From positions 1 to 64,000 of the forward strand of contig JBBDNV010000140.1 of NCBI GenBank assembly GCA_040877415.1: a stretch of 64,000 nt of DNA. The letters run 5' to 3'. A program made the translations under genes and the position numbers. The notes below the pieces were generated by a model, which saw only the letters and a list, made by a program, of their open reading frames with translations, searched no databases and was not told where the DNA came from. The DNA is from JBBDNV01 sp040877415. Its GTDB lineage: Bacteria > Planctomycetota > Planctomycetia > Pirellulales > PALSA-1355. Below, piece after piece: positions 52,488 through 63,114 of the stretch (position 1 is the first letter of the stretch; each line of letters begins with the position of its first letter).

Positions 52488-52859
52488 ATGTCCGGGTCCG
52501 TTCCGCCGCCGCACACAAAAGGGCCCCTCACCGATTCGCCCTGGTTTTGGGTGACGCTGTTTTGCGCCGCGGGCATGATGTTCCTGTTGGCCATTTGGCC
52601 GCAGTATGCGGCGCGGCAAAGGCGGTTGGAGATGCAATACCGGGCGCGCCAGGAGATCGTTCGGCGGCAAGCGGCGGGCGAAAGCGCCGCGCGCGAGCCC
52701 GGCGCAGAAGGCGACGCGCGGCCGCCGGCCGAATTGATCATTCCGATCTGGCCGCTGTGGCTCTTGCTGGCCGCGCTGTTGGCGGTTTCTGCAACCTTGT
52801 TCTGGCGCAGCCGCCGGCGAATCGCAAATCCCCAGCCGACGCGGGGAGCACGAACGTGA
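52488..52859 (+). CDS. Small membrane protein, unknown
   Basis: 123 residues with two transmembrane helices (FWVTLFCAAGMMFLLAIWP and LWLLLAALLAVSATLFW) joined by a charged helical loop (RQRRLEMQYRARQEIVRRQA). No family recognised. Its stop overlaps the start of the next gene (GTGA), so the two are translationally coupled. Confidence 0.75.
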   Translation: MSGSVPPPHTKGPLTDSPWFWVTLFCAAGMMFLLAIWPQYAARQRRLEMQYRARQEIVRRQAAGESAAREPGAEGDARPPAELIIPIWPLWLLLAALLAVSATLFWRSRRRIANPQPTRGART

Positions 52860-53389
52860 CGATCTTCGTCGAAAGCCCCTGGCCCGCCACCATGCTGTGC
52901 ATCGTTCTGGAAGTGATCCTGAGCATCATTTTCATGCGCACCGGCCGGGGACTGGTCGTGGTGGCCATGGGAGTGGTCCTGGCGATTACCGCCGCAATGC
53001 TGGTGCTCGAGCGAACCATCGTCACCGACACCGAGGAAGTCGAAGACACGCTCGACGGCATCGCGGAAGCTCTGGAAGCGAACGACGCCGCCGCGGTGCT
53101 GGCCGCGATCTCGCCCGCGTGTCCCAAGCTCGCGCAAGCGCGCTCGGCGCTTGACGACGTGACGATTCGTTCGGCCTCGGTGGGCGCCGACCTGGAAGTG
53201 CGGATCAGCAAGCTCACCAATCCCCCCACGGCCACGGCCTATTTCACCGGCCGCATCGAAGGGAAAGACAATCGCGGCACGATTCCCTACGAGCACTTCG
53301 TGCGCAAGTTCAAAGTCAAGCTCGAAAAGCGCGGCGACCGCTGGCTGGTCACCGATTACGACCAGGCCGACCCGGGCCGCCCGCGCTAA
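52856..53389 (+). CDS. Membrane-anchored protein, unknown
   Basis: 177 residues. Start GTG 52856 has GGGGAG seven bases upstream and overlaps the preceding stop. Two N-terminal hydrophobic segments (MLCIVLEVILSIIFM and LVVVAMGVVLAITAAMLVL) precede a periplasmic or cytoplasmic domain with an alpha/beta NTF2-like pattern (TLDGIAEALEANDAAAVLAAI ... FKVKLEKRGDRWLVTDYD). The last strand pattern, W-L-V-T-x-Y-x, is like SnoaL/NTF2 proteins. Function unknown. Confidence 0.75.
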   Translation: MTIFVESPWPATMLCIVLEVILSIIFMRTGRGLVVVAMGVVLAITAAMLVLERTIVTDTEEVEDTLDGIAEALEANDAAAVLAAISPACPKLAQARSALDDVTIRSASVGADLEVRISKLTNPPTATAYFTGRIEGKDNRGTIPYEHFVRKFKVKLEKRGDRWLVTDYDQADPGRPR

Positions 53390-53410
53390 CCGCGGCCTGT
53401 CAGGCGGTCC

Positions 53411-54016
53411 CTACGGCTGTTTGGCGACGGGATGTTTGACCATCAACTGCTCGGTCTTGGGGTCGTAGACGTATTCGTCCCCGCTGGGCAGATCGGGCAA
53501 GTCGACTCCGTTTTCCTTGATAATGATGTCCATGAACTCTTCTTGAGTCTTGGGGCCCTTGTTGTCGTGGCCGGCCTTGTAGAGCTTCATGGCGCTGGGA
53601 ATCTGGATTTCGAAGGCAATGCGTTCGCCGGTGCGAAAGTACTGCTCGATCGGCGTGGTGACGAAGCCCGGTTGGTAGTCGCGGCCTTTGGCGCCCACGC
53701 CCGCTTTGGCGACTTCGGCCGTGCCGTCATCGCTATTGCCTGGGCCGGCCGGCTGAGGGGCGTCGGCCGTCGGCTGGGCGTCGGGGCTCTGGGCGGCCGC
53801 TTCCGGCGCGCCGTCGGGCGCCGCCGCCGGCGCGGCAGCGATCTGGGCGGCACGCTCGCCTTTTGCCTGGTTGGGATTTCCCGGCGGGGCCGGCGATGGC
53901 GGAGCCGGCGCCCCGGAGCCAACATCCGCGGTTTGGGGCGCGGTCGAAACGTTTCCTTCGCAACCGATCGCGACGACCAGCGTCGCAATCATCAGGGCGT
54001 ACCGTGCGAATCTCAT
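53411..54016 (-). CDS. Secreted lipoprotein with Ala/Pro-rich linker
   Basis: 201 residues. Signal MRFARYALMIATLVVAIGC with a lipobox, then ~90 residues of Ala/Pro/Gly-rich linker, then a folded ~80-residue part (GFVTTPIEQYFRTGERIAFE, TQEEFMDIIIKENGVDLPDL, EYVYDPKTEQLMVKHP) of the kind seen in planctomycete proteins of unknown role. ATG 54016. It lies just downstream of surE on the same strand. Confidence 0.75.
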   Translation of the reverse strand: MRFARYALMIATLVVAIGCEGNVSTAPQTADVGSGAPAPPSPAPPGNPNQAKGERAAQIAAAPAAAPDGAPEAAAQSPDAQPTADAPQPAGPGNSDDGTAEVAKAGVGAKGRDYQPGFVTTPIEQYFRTGERIAFEIQIPSAMKLYKAGHDNKGPKTQEEFMDIIIKENGVDLPDLPSGDEYVYDPKTEQLMVKHPVAKQP

Positions 54017-54041
54017 CGGCCTTCTCCTGTTCACAAAATCG

Positions 54042-54824
54042 TCAGCGGGCGGGTTTCTGTTCCGATAGGTCAAACTTCCAGCGCTCCATTTCCGCTAATT
54101 CGGAGCGTTTGGTCAAGTCAAAATCCAGGGGAGTGAGCGTGACAAATCCCTTCCGCAGGGCCGCAACGTCGGTTTCCTGCTCGCCATCGCTGGCGATCGG
54201 ATCCGAGAGAGCCCAAAAATAACTGCGGCCCCGCGGATCGACGCGTTTTTCATATTGCTCGCGGGCCCGCTCCAGCCCCATCGGCACAATCTTCAAGCGG
54301 CGCTCGCGCGACTCGATCGCGACGGTCGGAATGTTCAAGTTATAAAGTTGCGGCGCGGAAGATTTCCTGGCGAGTAGCTGCTCGATCACCCCGCGCGCAA
54401 GCACCGCCGCGGCGTCGAACCGGGCATGGTCGTCGAACTCGAGCGACACGGCTATGCTGGTGATGCCGAAGAAGGCCCCTTCGATCGCCGCCGCCACCGT
54501 GCCCGAATACAGCACGTTGATCCCGGCGTTCAGCCCGCCGTTGATGCCGCTGACCACCAGGTCGGGCAGCCGCGGGCAGAATTCGAAGATGCCGATTTTG
54601 ACGCAATCGGCCGGGCTTCCCTCGACGGCCCATCCGCGCCGCTGCCGCGCTTCGAACAGCTCCTTGACGACCAATGGGTTCAAATAGGTGATCGCGTGTC
54701 CGACGCCGCTTTGCTCGGTCGCCGGCGCGACGACGTACACTTCCCCGAGCCGCTCCAATTCGCGCTCCATGGCCGCCAGGCCGGGAGCGTAGATTCCGTC
54801 GTCGTTTGTCAGCAGTATTAGCAC
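54042..54824 (-). CDS. surE: 5'-nucleotidase SurE
   Basis: 260 residues. Metal-dependent nucleoside-5'-monophosphate phosphatase. The N-terminal LILLTNDDGIYAPGL carries the two metal Asp residues; NDD is followed by APATEQSGVG and SGINGGLNAGINVLYSGTV. GTG 54824 sets the start two residues before LILLTNDD; longer frames lack homology. It is divergent from guaA. Confidence 0.93.
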   Translation of the reverse strand: MLILLTNDDGIYAPGLAAMERELERLGEVYVVAPATEQSGVGHAITYLNPLVVKELFEARQRRGWAVEGSPADCVKIGIFEFCPRLPDLVVSGINGGLNAGINVLYSGTVAAAIEGAFFGITSIAVSLEFDDHARFDAAAVLARGVIEQLLARKSSAPQLYNLNIPTVAIESRERRLKIVPMGLERAREQYEKRVDPRGRSYFWALSDPIASDGEQETDVAALRKGFVTLTPLDFDLTKRSELAEMERWKFDLSEQKPAR

Positions 54825-55083
54825 AACTGATTCGGCGTTTTTGGTAAGGGCAGGGCCCGCGCTTGCGCACGCGCGCGGCTTGGCAATGGCCCAGTATAGC
54901 GGCCGGCCGCTGCCTTGGACAAACGACACCTTGGACAAACGGCCCCTAGCCGACCCTAGCCGCGCTGCTTATAATCACCCGTTTCCCACCCGTCCCAGCC
55001 GACGGGTCTTTTCGTTTAGAAAGCAGGTCACGGAAGGTGCCGGACGAAAGGTTGGGCGATCTCACCCGACGAGTCGAAAAATC

Positions 55084-56670
55084 GTGAAGCGTAGCCCCCA
55101 GGCCACGACTGCCAGTCCAACCGCTCTGGTCGCCGATGAAAAAGTCCTCATCCTCGACTTCGGCTCGCAGTATGCTCAACTGATCGCCCGCCGCGTCCGC
55201 GAGCAGCACGTCTACTGCGAAATCATCCGCCACGACATCACGCCAAAGCGCATTCGCCAGCTCGCTCCCAAGGGCATCATCCTTTCCGGCGGTCCGGCCA
55301 GCGTTTATGAGCCCGGCGCGCCGAAGTGCGATCCGGAGATTTTCCGCCTGGGCATCCCCGTATTGGGAATCTGTTACGGGCTGCACCTGGCTTGCGAGGC
55401 GCTGGGGGGCCAGGTGAAAAGTTTTCCGTCGCGCGAGTTCGGCCGCGCGAGCGTCCGCGTCACTTCACACGCCGATCTCTTCGACGGCGTGCCCGACGAG
55501 ATCGAAGTCTGGATGAGCCACGGCGACCAGGTTTCGACCATGTCCGAAGGTTTCGTGCCGCTGGCCGAGACGAAAACCTGTCCGGTGGCCGCGGTCAAGC
55601 ACGCCAGCCTGCCGATCTACGGGCTGCAGTTCCATCCGGAAGTGACGCACACGCCATTGGGCTCGAAGCTGCTTGGCAACTTCCTCGTGAAGATTTGCGG
55701 TTGCCGGGGCACGTGGCGATTGGGCGACTTTGCCGAACAGGCGGTCGACGAGATCCGCCGCCGCGTGGGCACCAACCGCGTCGTCTGCGGACTTTCGGGC
55801 GGCGTCGATTCTTCGGTCACCGCGGCCTTGATCTACGAGGCCATCGGTGCGCAGCTTTCATGCATTCTGATCGACAATGGGCTGCTGCGCAAAGCGGAAG
55901 AGGCCTCGGTCATCCAGGAATTCTCGAACCATTTCAAAACCGATCTGCACGTGGTGAAGGCCGAGGACAAGTTCCTGGCGGCCCTGGCCGGCGTCGTCGA
56001 TCCGCAGGAAAAACGGCGCAGGATCGGCCACGCCTTCATCGAATGTTTTAGCGCCGAGGCGGCCAGGATCGAAGGCGCCCGCTTCCTGGCACAAGGCACC
56101 CTCTATCCCGACGTGATCGAAAGCGGCGCCGCGGCCGACGGCCCGGCCGCCACCATCAAGCTGCACCACAACGTCGGCGGACTGCCGAAAGATTTGAGCT
56201 TCGAGCTGATCGAGCCGTTGCGCAATCTGTTCAAGGACGAAGTCCGCACGCTGGGCCTGCAATTGGGATTGCCCGTGGAAATCGTCTGGCGCCATCCGTT
56301 TCCCGGTCCCGGGCTGGCCGTGCGCTGCCTGGGCGAAGTCACCCGCCAGCGGCTCGACACGCTGCGCGAAGCCGACGCGATTGTCGTCGAGGAAATCAAG
56401 GCGGCCGGACTGTATCGGACCACGTCGCAGGCCTTCGCCGTGCTGTTGCCCGTTCAAAGCGTGGGCGTGATGGGCGATGCCCGCACCTATCAGGATACGG
56501 TCGCGGTGCGGGCCGTCACGACCGAAGACTTCATGACGGCCGACTGGAGCCATTTGCCCCACCAGCTTTTGGCCCGCATCTCGACCCGCATCATCAACGA
56601 AGTGTCGCTCGTCAACCGCGTGGTCTACGACATCAGCTCGAAGCCCCCGGCCACGATCGAGTGGGAATGA
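55084..56670 (+). CDS. guaA: GMP synthase (glutamine-hydrolysing)
   Basis: 528 residues. Converts XMP to GMP. Class I amidotransferase domain with Cys97 in GICYGLHLA and FHPEVTHT; synthetase PPi loop GLSGGVDSSVTAALI; C-terminal dimer domain with GDARTYQDTVAVRAV and SSKPPATIEWE. GTG 55084 leaves ~18 residues before VLILDFGSQYAQ, a modest extension. Followed by a complex of repeats and an inserted element. Confidence 0.96.
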   Translation: MKRSPQATTASPTALVADEKVLILDFGSQYAQLIARRVREQHVYCEIIRHDITPKRIRQLAPKGIILSGGPASVYEPGAPKCDPEIFRLGIPVLGICYGLHLACEALGGQVKSFPSREFGRASVRVTSHADLFDGVPDEIEVWMSHGDQVSTMSEGFVPLAETKTCPVAAVKHASLPIYGLQFHPEVTHTPLGSKLLGNFLVKICGCRGTWRLGDFAEQAVDEIRRRVGTNRVVCGLSGGVDSSVTAALIYEAIGAQLSCILIDNGLLRKAEEASVIQEFSNHFKTDLHVVKAEDKFLAALAGVVDPQEKRRRIGHAFIECFSAEAARIEGARFLAQGTLYPDVIESGAAADGPAATIKLHHNVGGLPKDLSFELIEPLRNLFKDEVRTLGLQLGLPVEIVWRHPFPGPGLAVRCLGEVTRQRLDTLREADAIVVEEIKAAGLYRTTSQAFAVLLPVQSVGVMGDARTYQDTVAVRAVTTEDFMTADWSHLPHQLLARISTRIINEVSLVNRVVYDISSKPPATIEWE

Positions 56671-56723
56671 ATGAACGTTGAGCCCCCGGCCCACCGGGCC
56701 GGGCGCCGCGTGAAGCCGCCACT

Positions 56724-57059
56724 AGCCCGAAGCGCAACAGGATTATGCAAGTGCAAGCAGAAGGTCCGTCAACTATGGTGGGCCGTAGGCCCAACCTGCA
56801 ATAGCCAGGGGCAACGCCCCTGGACTCCGGTTTCAAAGCAACGTTTTGTTAGCCCCAACGGGGCGATCTGAGAGCGCCCCGTTGGGGCTTGAAGAGCACG
56901 TTGTCTCACCAGTTCCAGGGGCTGCGCCCCTGGCTATCGCAGGTCGCCGCGTTGCGGCTGCATTCCGGCATCGGCGATCAGACGCTGTCACTTGCATAAT
57001 CCTGGCCAGCGAGGGAGCATAGCGTTTGAGCGGTTCTCCCTCGCTGGCGCTTCGGGCTA
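56724..57059. repeat. REP-like inverted repeat split by an inserted element
   Basis: The outer left arm starts tagcccgaagcgc (56723-56735) and resumes after the insert as gccagcgagggagc (57005). The complementary right arm, ctccctcgctggcgcttcgg then gcta, is at 57036-57059. The uninterrupted arm seen elsewhere (agcccgaagcgccagcgagg) shows where the insert entered. Confidence 0.85.
56738..57004. mobile_element. MITE-like element with perfect 16-base terminal inverted repeats
   Basis: 267 bases between caggattatgcaagtg (56738-56753) and cacttgcataatcctg (56989-57004). A GC dinucleotide occurs on both sides (56734-56735 and 57005-57006), a possible target duplication. Inside are nested inverted repeats: 56793-56812 with 56926-56944 (acctgc...gccaggggc), and 56851-56865 with 56875-56889 (agccccaacggggcg). 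No transposase frame is present, so it would need a helper in trans. Confidence 0.7.
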
Positions 57060-57131
57060 ATGGCAACAAAAAACGCCGGCGGCGCACACGCGCCGCCGGC
57101 TTTCGAAGCAGAATCAGCCCACCGATTCTCC

Positions 57132-58262
57132 TTAATTCGTGATCAGGAACGAACCGTTGTTGGCCACGGGCAACAGCGGCAAGCCCTTGCGGCCCGAGAT
57201 GGTCGGGCTGACGGCCTTGCCGCCGAAGTACCAGGTCACGCCGGCGCCGAAGGCCCATTCCTGCTCGATGGAGCCGACGGTTCCGCTGGCCGAGCCGGGT
57301 TCGGAAAACGTGAAGTTGCCGTACAGCGCCAGATAGTCGCTCAACGGCGCCTGGCCCAACAAGCCAAAGACCCAACTGCCGATGTCGGCCGGGTCGTGGC
57401 CGCCGATGTAGACCATCGTCTGGCCGCCGAAATCAAAATTGTGCCGCCAGTACACGTTGTACTGGTTCATGGCCCGCACCGGCGGCGGCGAAATCAGGAA
57501 GACCGAGTCATCGCCCGTCGTGCGCAAAACACCCCACAGGCCAAACTCGTTCCACTCGCTTGTGGCGTAACCGATGATGGCGCGCAACTGGCCGACGTAC
57601 AGCTCGCTGGCAAACACGCCCCACTGGTGGGCCCAGAACTGGTCGTAGACCAGTCCCCAGCAAACGCGGTCGCCGTAGCACACTTCGCTGCGCTTGTACA
57701 CGCCGAGCGTGACGAACGTCTGTTGTTCGGAGGAGGAGGTGGACACCGTGTCGCGGCCCTTGAAGTCGTAGACGCCGTAGCTGGCGCCGATTTGTCCACG
57801 GATGTTCTCCAACGACCACAGCGAGAAGCCGGTGTTGACCGTACCGACCAGGCCGGCGCTGTTCATGAAACTAGGCGGAGTGAAGATCGCGGCAGAGGCG
57901 TCGCCCAGCGACTTGTACGCTTCGCCGCCGAAGGAGAACAGCGTGTTGTCGCGCCACGTGCCGACGTCGCAGTAATCGCAACAGGCGTCGCAACCATTGT
58001 CACAACATCCCGACGAACCGGTCGCCGCCGCCGCCGCACCGTCCGACGGCGAAGCCTGTTGCTTCTCGCCGCCCGCAAAATAGCTGCTCTGCGTGGGAGC
58101 CTGCGAGTAGTACGACGAAACATACGGCTGATTGGTCGCGTACGGCTGGTTCGTCGAAGCCACCGAATGCAAGAACGAATAATCCTGGGCCCGGGCGACG
58201 CCGGGCAAGCTTAGGATCGCGGGCACAAGCGCAGCCGCTACCCGCAGAAGAGAGTTTCGCAT
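57132..58262 (-). CDS. Secreted outer-membrane beta-barrel-like protein with cysteine cluster
   Basis: 376 residues. Signal peptide LLRVAAALVPAILSLPGVARA, then a Ser/Gln/Tyr-rich stretch, the cysteine cluster SSGCCDNGCDACCDYCDVGTW, and alternating beta-strands (FVTLGVYKRSEVCYGDRVCW, ELYVGQLRAIIGY, GGQTMVYIGGHDPADI) ending in aromatic strands. No known motif, but the pattern suggests a barrel; cysteine-rich segments near the N-terminus also occur in the BBP2 porin of this window. ATG 58262 has GGAGG eight bases upstream. Confidence 0.75.
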   Translation of the reverse strand: MRNSLLRVAAALVPAILSLPGVARAQDYSFLHSVASTNQPYATNQPYVSSYYSQAPTQSSYFAGGEKQQASPSDGAAAAATGSSGCCDNGCDACCDYCDVGTWRDNTLFSFGGEAYKSLGDASAAIFTPPSFMNSAGLVGTVNTGFSLWSLENIRGQIGASYGVYDFKGRDTVSTSSSEQQTFVTLGVYKRSEVCYGDRVCWGLVYDQFWAHQWGVFASELYVGQLRAIIGYATSEWNEFGLWGVLRTTGDDSVFLISPPPVRAMNQYNVYWRHNFDFGGQTMVYIGGHDPADIGSWVFGLLGQAPLSDYLALYGNFTFSEPGSASGTVGSIEQEWAFGAGVTWYFGGKAVSPTISGRKGLPLLPVANNGSFLITN

Positions 58263-58806
58263 GACGTCCGCCTCCATTGTCACGTCTTTTTTGGGGGTGG
58301 GCGGCACATCCTTGGCCGCCTCATGTGCAGTTGGGGCCTGCACGGCCCTGGCAGTTTACCCACCGCAGTGCGCTTCACCGTCGCGAGCCGGATGGCTCGC
58401 CTGGTTGGAACCGCCCGTTCCATCGCTGCGACTGGTTGATGCCCTTTCAAGCTCATTGATCGAACGAACGGAGCGATCGGAAAACTTTTTCGCCGCCAAC
58501 CCATGCAAGCCGAACAGCCCAAAGGCTTACCGCAGGCGAGAAATCTTGCCGACCCAGCAGGATCGCGCGTCGCGCTGGGCTGGCGTGGGTCAAAGTGCGG
58601 CGACGTTGCCGGCGAAGACTAGCCAAATGCGGTGTCTCGCAGGCGAAATCCCCTCGCCCGCCAGACTGTTTCAATCGCGGCGACTTTGACGTTTAGCGTG
58701 CCCTGTCCGCCCGCTGGCCAACTGCTAAAATGCTGTGCCGCGGCATCGTTGGGCCGCGCGACGATCCATCCACCAGCCCCCGGCTCCGCCGGCGTTCGAC
58801 CGCTCG
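58263..58806. other. 544-base divergent intergenic region
   Basis: Lies between the outer-membrane protein gene and ettA, so it should hold promoters for both. A 142-codon plus-strand frame (58261-58689) overlaps the neighbour's start and has no recognisable features. No clear promoter hexamers, repeats or structured elements were identified. Confidence 0.35.
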
Positions 58807-60480
<1,674 letters not shown>

Positions 60481-60496
60481 GGCATCGTTTTCAATA

Positions 60497-60571
60497 ACCA
60501 CGACGACACGACGAGCACGACTGAGAGTGTTTTTTGGTTTTTGTCCGTCGTGCTCATCGTGTCGTCGTGGT
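60497..60571. repeat. Inverted repeat behind ettA
   Basis: Arms accacgacgacacgacgagc (60497) and its complement ending cgtcgtggt (60571), 25 bases each with one mismatch, loop ~25 bases with tttttt. It may act as terminator of ettA. Confidence 0.8.
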
Positions 60572-60722
60572 CAAATCTCGCTCGTTTTCTCCCCCTTGCG
60601 TCCTTGGTGCCTTGGTGGTTTCTCATGCCTTCCCTTTTCTGAGCGAGGCGCTTGCATCGCCGGTCGTGAAAGACGACACTTTTTTCTGGAGCTTTTCGAC
60701 CACCCTTGTAAGGAAACCACCC

Positions 60723-61214
60723 ATGAACGCTCACGGAGCCTTTCGGGCCGGAATCTCAGGCGGCCAGAATCTCGTCGAAACCTATATCAAGGATCTGAGC
60801 GACGCCGACCTGCTGGTGCGGGCCGTACCCGGCACGAATCACATCGCCTGGCAGCTCGGCCATCTGATCGCCGCCGAAAACGCGATGCTCGAAGCCGTCC
60901 GCCCCGGCTCGATGCCCAAGCTGCCGGCCGGCTTCCGCGAACGGCACAGCAAGGAGAAGGCCAACAGCGACGACGCGAAAGACTTCCTGACCAAGGACCA
61001 GTATCTAAAACTCTTCAAAGAGCAACGCTCCGCCACGCTCAAGGCGCTGGAGAGCATGAGCGAAGCCGATTTCGACGGTCCCGTGCCCGAGCCCTTGTCC
61101 CAGTACCTGCGCAACGTCGGCGACGTGTTTTCGATGCAGGGCACGCACTGGGTGATGCACGCCGGCCAATGGGCCCTGATCCGCCGCAAGCTCGGCCATC
61201 CGCCGTTGTTTTGA
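60723..61214 (+). CDS. DinB-family protein
   Basis: 163 residues. Four-helix bundle of the DinB/YfiT fold with the expected metal histidines in NHIAWQLGHLIAAEN and THWVMHAGQWALIRRKL. Members are metal-dependent hydrolases or thiol transferases, or inert stress proteins. ATG 60723 has AAGGA about ten bases upstream. No partner gene known. Confidence 0.85.
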   Translation: MNAHGAFRAGISGGQNLVETYIKDLSDADLLVRAVPGTNHIAWQLGHLIAAENAMLEAVRPGSMPKLPAGFRERHSKEKANSDDAKDFLTKDQYLKLFKEQRSATLKALESMSEADFDGPVPEPLSQYLRNVGDVFSMQGTHWVMHAGQWALIRRKLGHPPLF

Positions 61215-61350
61215 TGTCGTCGCGCCCGGGCTCTTGACCCGTGACGCCGCTTGCTCCTATATATCAAGCTATGCGAGAGGGCTCCGGTGCGGCGGCCGCG
61301 CCGGCCGCGCGCAGCGCAAGAATTCTCAACAACACACGAGGTGGACTGCC

Positions 61351-61530
61351 GTGACAATTGTGCGAGTCGGTACGACGAAAAAGTATGCGGATGGTTGGGA
61401 AACCGCCTTTGGCAAGGGCAAGCGGAAAGTCGGGCCCGCGGCCAAGAAAGCCGCGGCCAAAAAAGCCGCCAAAAAGTCGGCCAAACCAGCCGCCAAGAAA
61501 AGGTCCCCCGCGAAGGCCAAGAAGAAATAG
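61351..61530 (+). CDS. Small basic protein with histone H1-like tail
   Basis: 59 residues. A conserved-looking head (MTIVRVGTTKKYADGWETAF) is followed by a Lys/Ala-rich tail of KKAAAKKAAKKSAKPAAKK type, like H1-like DNA-binding tails. GTG 61351 is preferred, with GAGGTGG upstream at 61339. It may bind nucleic acid and compact chromosomal DNA; that is inference. Confidence 0.7.
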   Translation: MTIVRVGTTKKYADGWETAFGKGKRKVGPAAKKAAAKKAAKKSAKPAAKKRSPAKAKKK

Positions 61531-61589
61531 GCTGGCAGTGATGGACCCGTTTAGCCCGGAGCCACCGGCGACGGCGCGACCCAGGTTCA

Positions 61590-62153
61590 CTACGCCCGCG
61601 ACAGAAACTCGCCGGTGCGGGTGTCGATCTTCACCACTTCGCCCTGCGACAGATACTCGGGCACTTGCACAACCAGTCCGGTCTGGAGTTTCGCCGGCTT
61701 GGTGCGGCTGGTGGCCGAGTTGCCGCGAAGGCCCGGGTCGCACTCGATCACTTTCAGTTCCACGACCACCGGCAGTTGCAGTCCGACGCACTCGTCGTTG
61801 TAGATCATCGCCAGCACGCCTTCGAGCTCTGCGGTCAGGTAGGGCGCTTCGCCGGCCACCTCGTCGAGCGCGAGCGAATATTGGTTGTAGTCCTGCTGGT
61901 CGAGAAAGTGCATGTGTGATTGGTCGGCGTACATGAACTTGATCGCTCGGCGCTGGAAATCGGCCTCGCCCAGCGATTCGCCGCCGCGCAGCACGATGTC
62001 GATTTTCTGTTTCGTCACCAGGTTGCGGGCGCGGTACTTATAGATCGTCGCCGCGCCCCGCGCCGAGGGGCTCTGCACGCTGATCGACTCGATGATGCAG
62101 GGGGCCTGGTTGTAGTTGACCACCATGCCGTTTTTGATGTCTTTGGCAAGCAT
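61590..62153 (-). CDS. yeiP: Elongation factor P-like protein (EfpL/YeiP type)
   Basis: 187 residues with the three-domain EF-P fold. The tip loop reads SVQSPSARGAATIYKYR, matching the YeiP/EfpL family (IQSPTARGAATLYK in E. coli) rather than EF-P's PGKGQA; the tip residue is Arg32. The C-terminus LQTGLVVQVPEYLSQGEVVK also matches the EfpL pattern. It likely rescues ribosomes at polyproline-type motifs. No EpmA/EpmB or EarP gene is adjacent. Confidence 0.9.
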   Translation of the reverse strand: MLAKDIKNGMVVNYNQAPCIIESISVQSPSARGAATIYKYRARNLVTKQKIDIVLRGGESLGEADFQRRAIKFMYADQSHMHFLDQQDYNQYSLALDEVAGEAPYLTAELEGVLAMIYNDECVGLQLPVVVELKVIECDPGLRGNSATSRTKPAKLQTGLVVQVPEYLSQGEVVKIDTRTGEFLSRA

Positions 62154-62191
62154 GAACGATTCACCAATCCTTAATCCCCAACACCTAACCC

Positions 62192-62680
62192 CTATAACAG
62201 CGTGCCGGATTGCGGATCCACTCCCACTCCCCCGGTCAGTTCGACCACGGCGTCGAGCACGATCAACAGCATACTGGGGTCGAGCATTTCGTCCAATTCG
62301 TCTTCCGGCTCGCCGCCGGTGGTTTGCTCGAAGTGCAACAGGTCGAACCGCGCGTCGAACTTCTTGAGCCGCCGGAGCTTGGCCCGCTCGTCCTCGTCGG
62401 CCAGCGAGCCTTTGAGCTCCTGTTCCAGCACCGCGGTTTGCTCGACCACTTCCTCGCCCGACATGTAGCTGACGTCGAGCGCGGCGTAGTCGTCGGGCGA
62501 CATCACCGTGATCGATTCGAAGCGGCCGTCCTCATCGGCCCGGGCGTTGGACAATTGGAACCGGTCGCTCAGATTGTGCAACATGCGTTCCACTTTCTTG
62601 AGCGTCGGCCGATTGCTGGAATCGAACAGCACGAAGTAGGTTTCGCGCCATTTGTATTCCTCGCGTTCGAAAGTGGACAT
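62192..62680 (-). CDS. Conserved hypothetical protein
   Basis: 162 residues, acidic, soluble. The start EREEYKWRETYFVLFDSSNR and the middle SPDDYAALDVSYMSGEEVVE and FDARFDLLHFEQ are distinctive but match no family I know. It lies 38 bases upstream of the EF-P-like gene on the same strand and may share its transcript. Confidence 0.75.
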   Translation of the reverse strand: MSTFEREEYKWRETYFVLFDSSNRPTLKKVERMLHNLSDRFQLSNARADEDGRFESITVMSPDDYAALDVSYMSGEEVVEQTAVLEQELKGSLADEDERAKLRRLKKFDARFDLLHFEQTTGGEPEDELDEMLDPSMLLIVLDAVVELTGGVGVDPQSGTLL

Positions 62681-62736
62681 GAGGCGGGCCTGAGTATTCT
62701 TCAGTCGGGGCCTTCGACCCCGAATTCTCCGAACTC

Positions 62737-62757
62737 GCCGGCCTCAGCGAGGCCGGC
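62737..62757. repeat. Hairpin between two small genes
   Basis: gccggcctcagcgaggccgg (62737-62757) is a nine-pair stem; a second, gtcggggccttcgaccccga, lies at 62705-62723. They separate the two minus-strand genes. Confidence 0.7.
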
Positions 62758-62778
62758 TACAACAACTCCATAGTGAGT

Positions 62779-63015
62779 CTAGCGGTCCCATTCTTCCTCC
62801 GCCGGACCCAGCCCGCCCTGCCAGGTTTCCAACGAATGGAGCATCTCGTCGCGTTCCTGTTGGTTGCCCCACACGCTCTCCCCCTGTTCCAGGCGAATCT
62901 CGTACTGTCCTTCGCGTTCGCAGTCCTCGGCGCCGCAGAAGTGCGGCGTCGACGCCACCCACATGACGCGGTATAAGGGGATGTTCTTGTCGTCAACCGT
63001 GCAGAAAATCGTCAT
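62779..63015 (-). CDS. Small conserved hypothetical protein
   Basis: 78 residues, acidic, with cysteines (FCGAEDCEREGQYEI) and several tryptophans (GESVWGNQQERDEMLHSLET). No membrane segment. ATG 63015. Function unknown; composition argues for a real, small conserved protein. Confidence 0.65.
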   Translation of the reverse strand: MTIFCTVDDKNIPLYRVMWVASTPHFCGAEDCEREGQYEIRLEQGESVWGNQQERDEMLHSLETWQGGLGPAEEEWDR

Positions 63016-63114
63016 CTCTTGTTACCCCGATCACAAACGCTCTCCAGGGGCGCCGCTCGCCACGTTCGAGGGGCGAACCATCGTCTCGGCGCCACGCCCT
63101 CGACTCGACGGCCA

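Noticed and set aside
58261..58689. 142-codon frame divergent from the outer-membrane protein gene
   Set aside because: Overlaps the neighbour's start and ribosome site; no family features.
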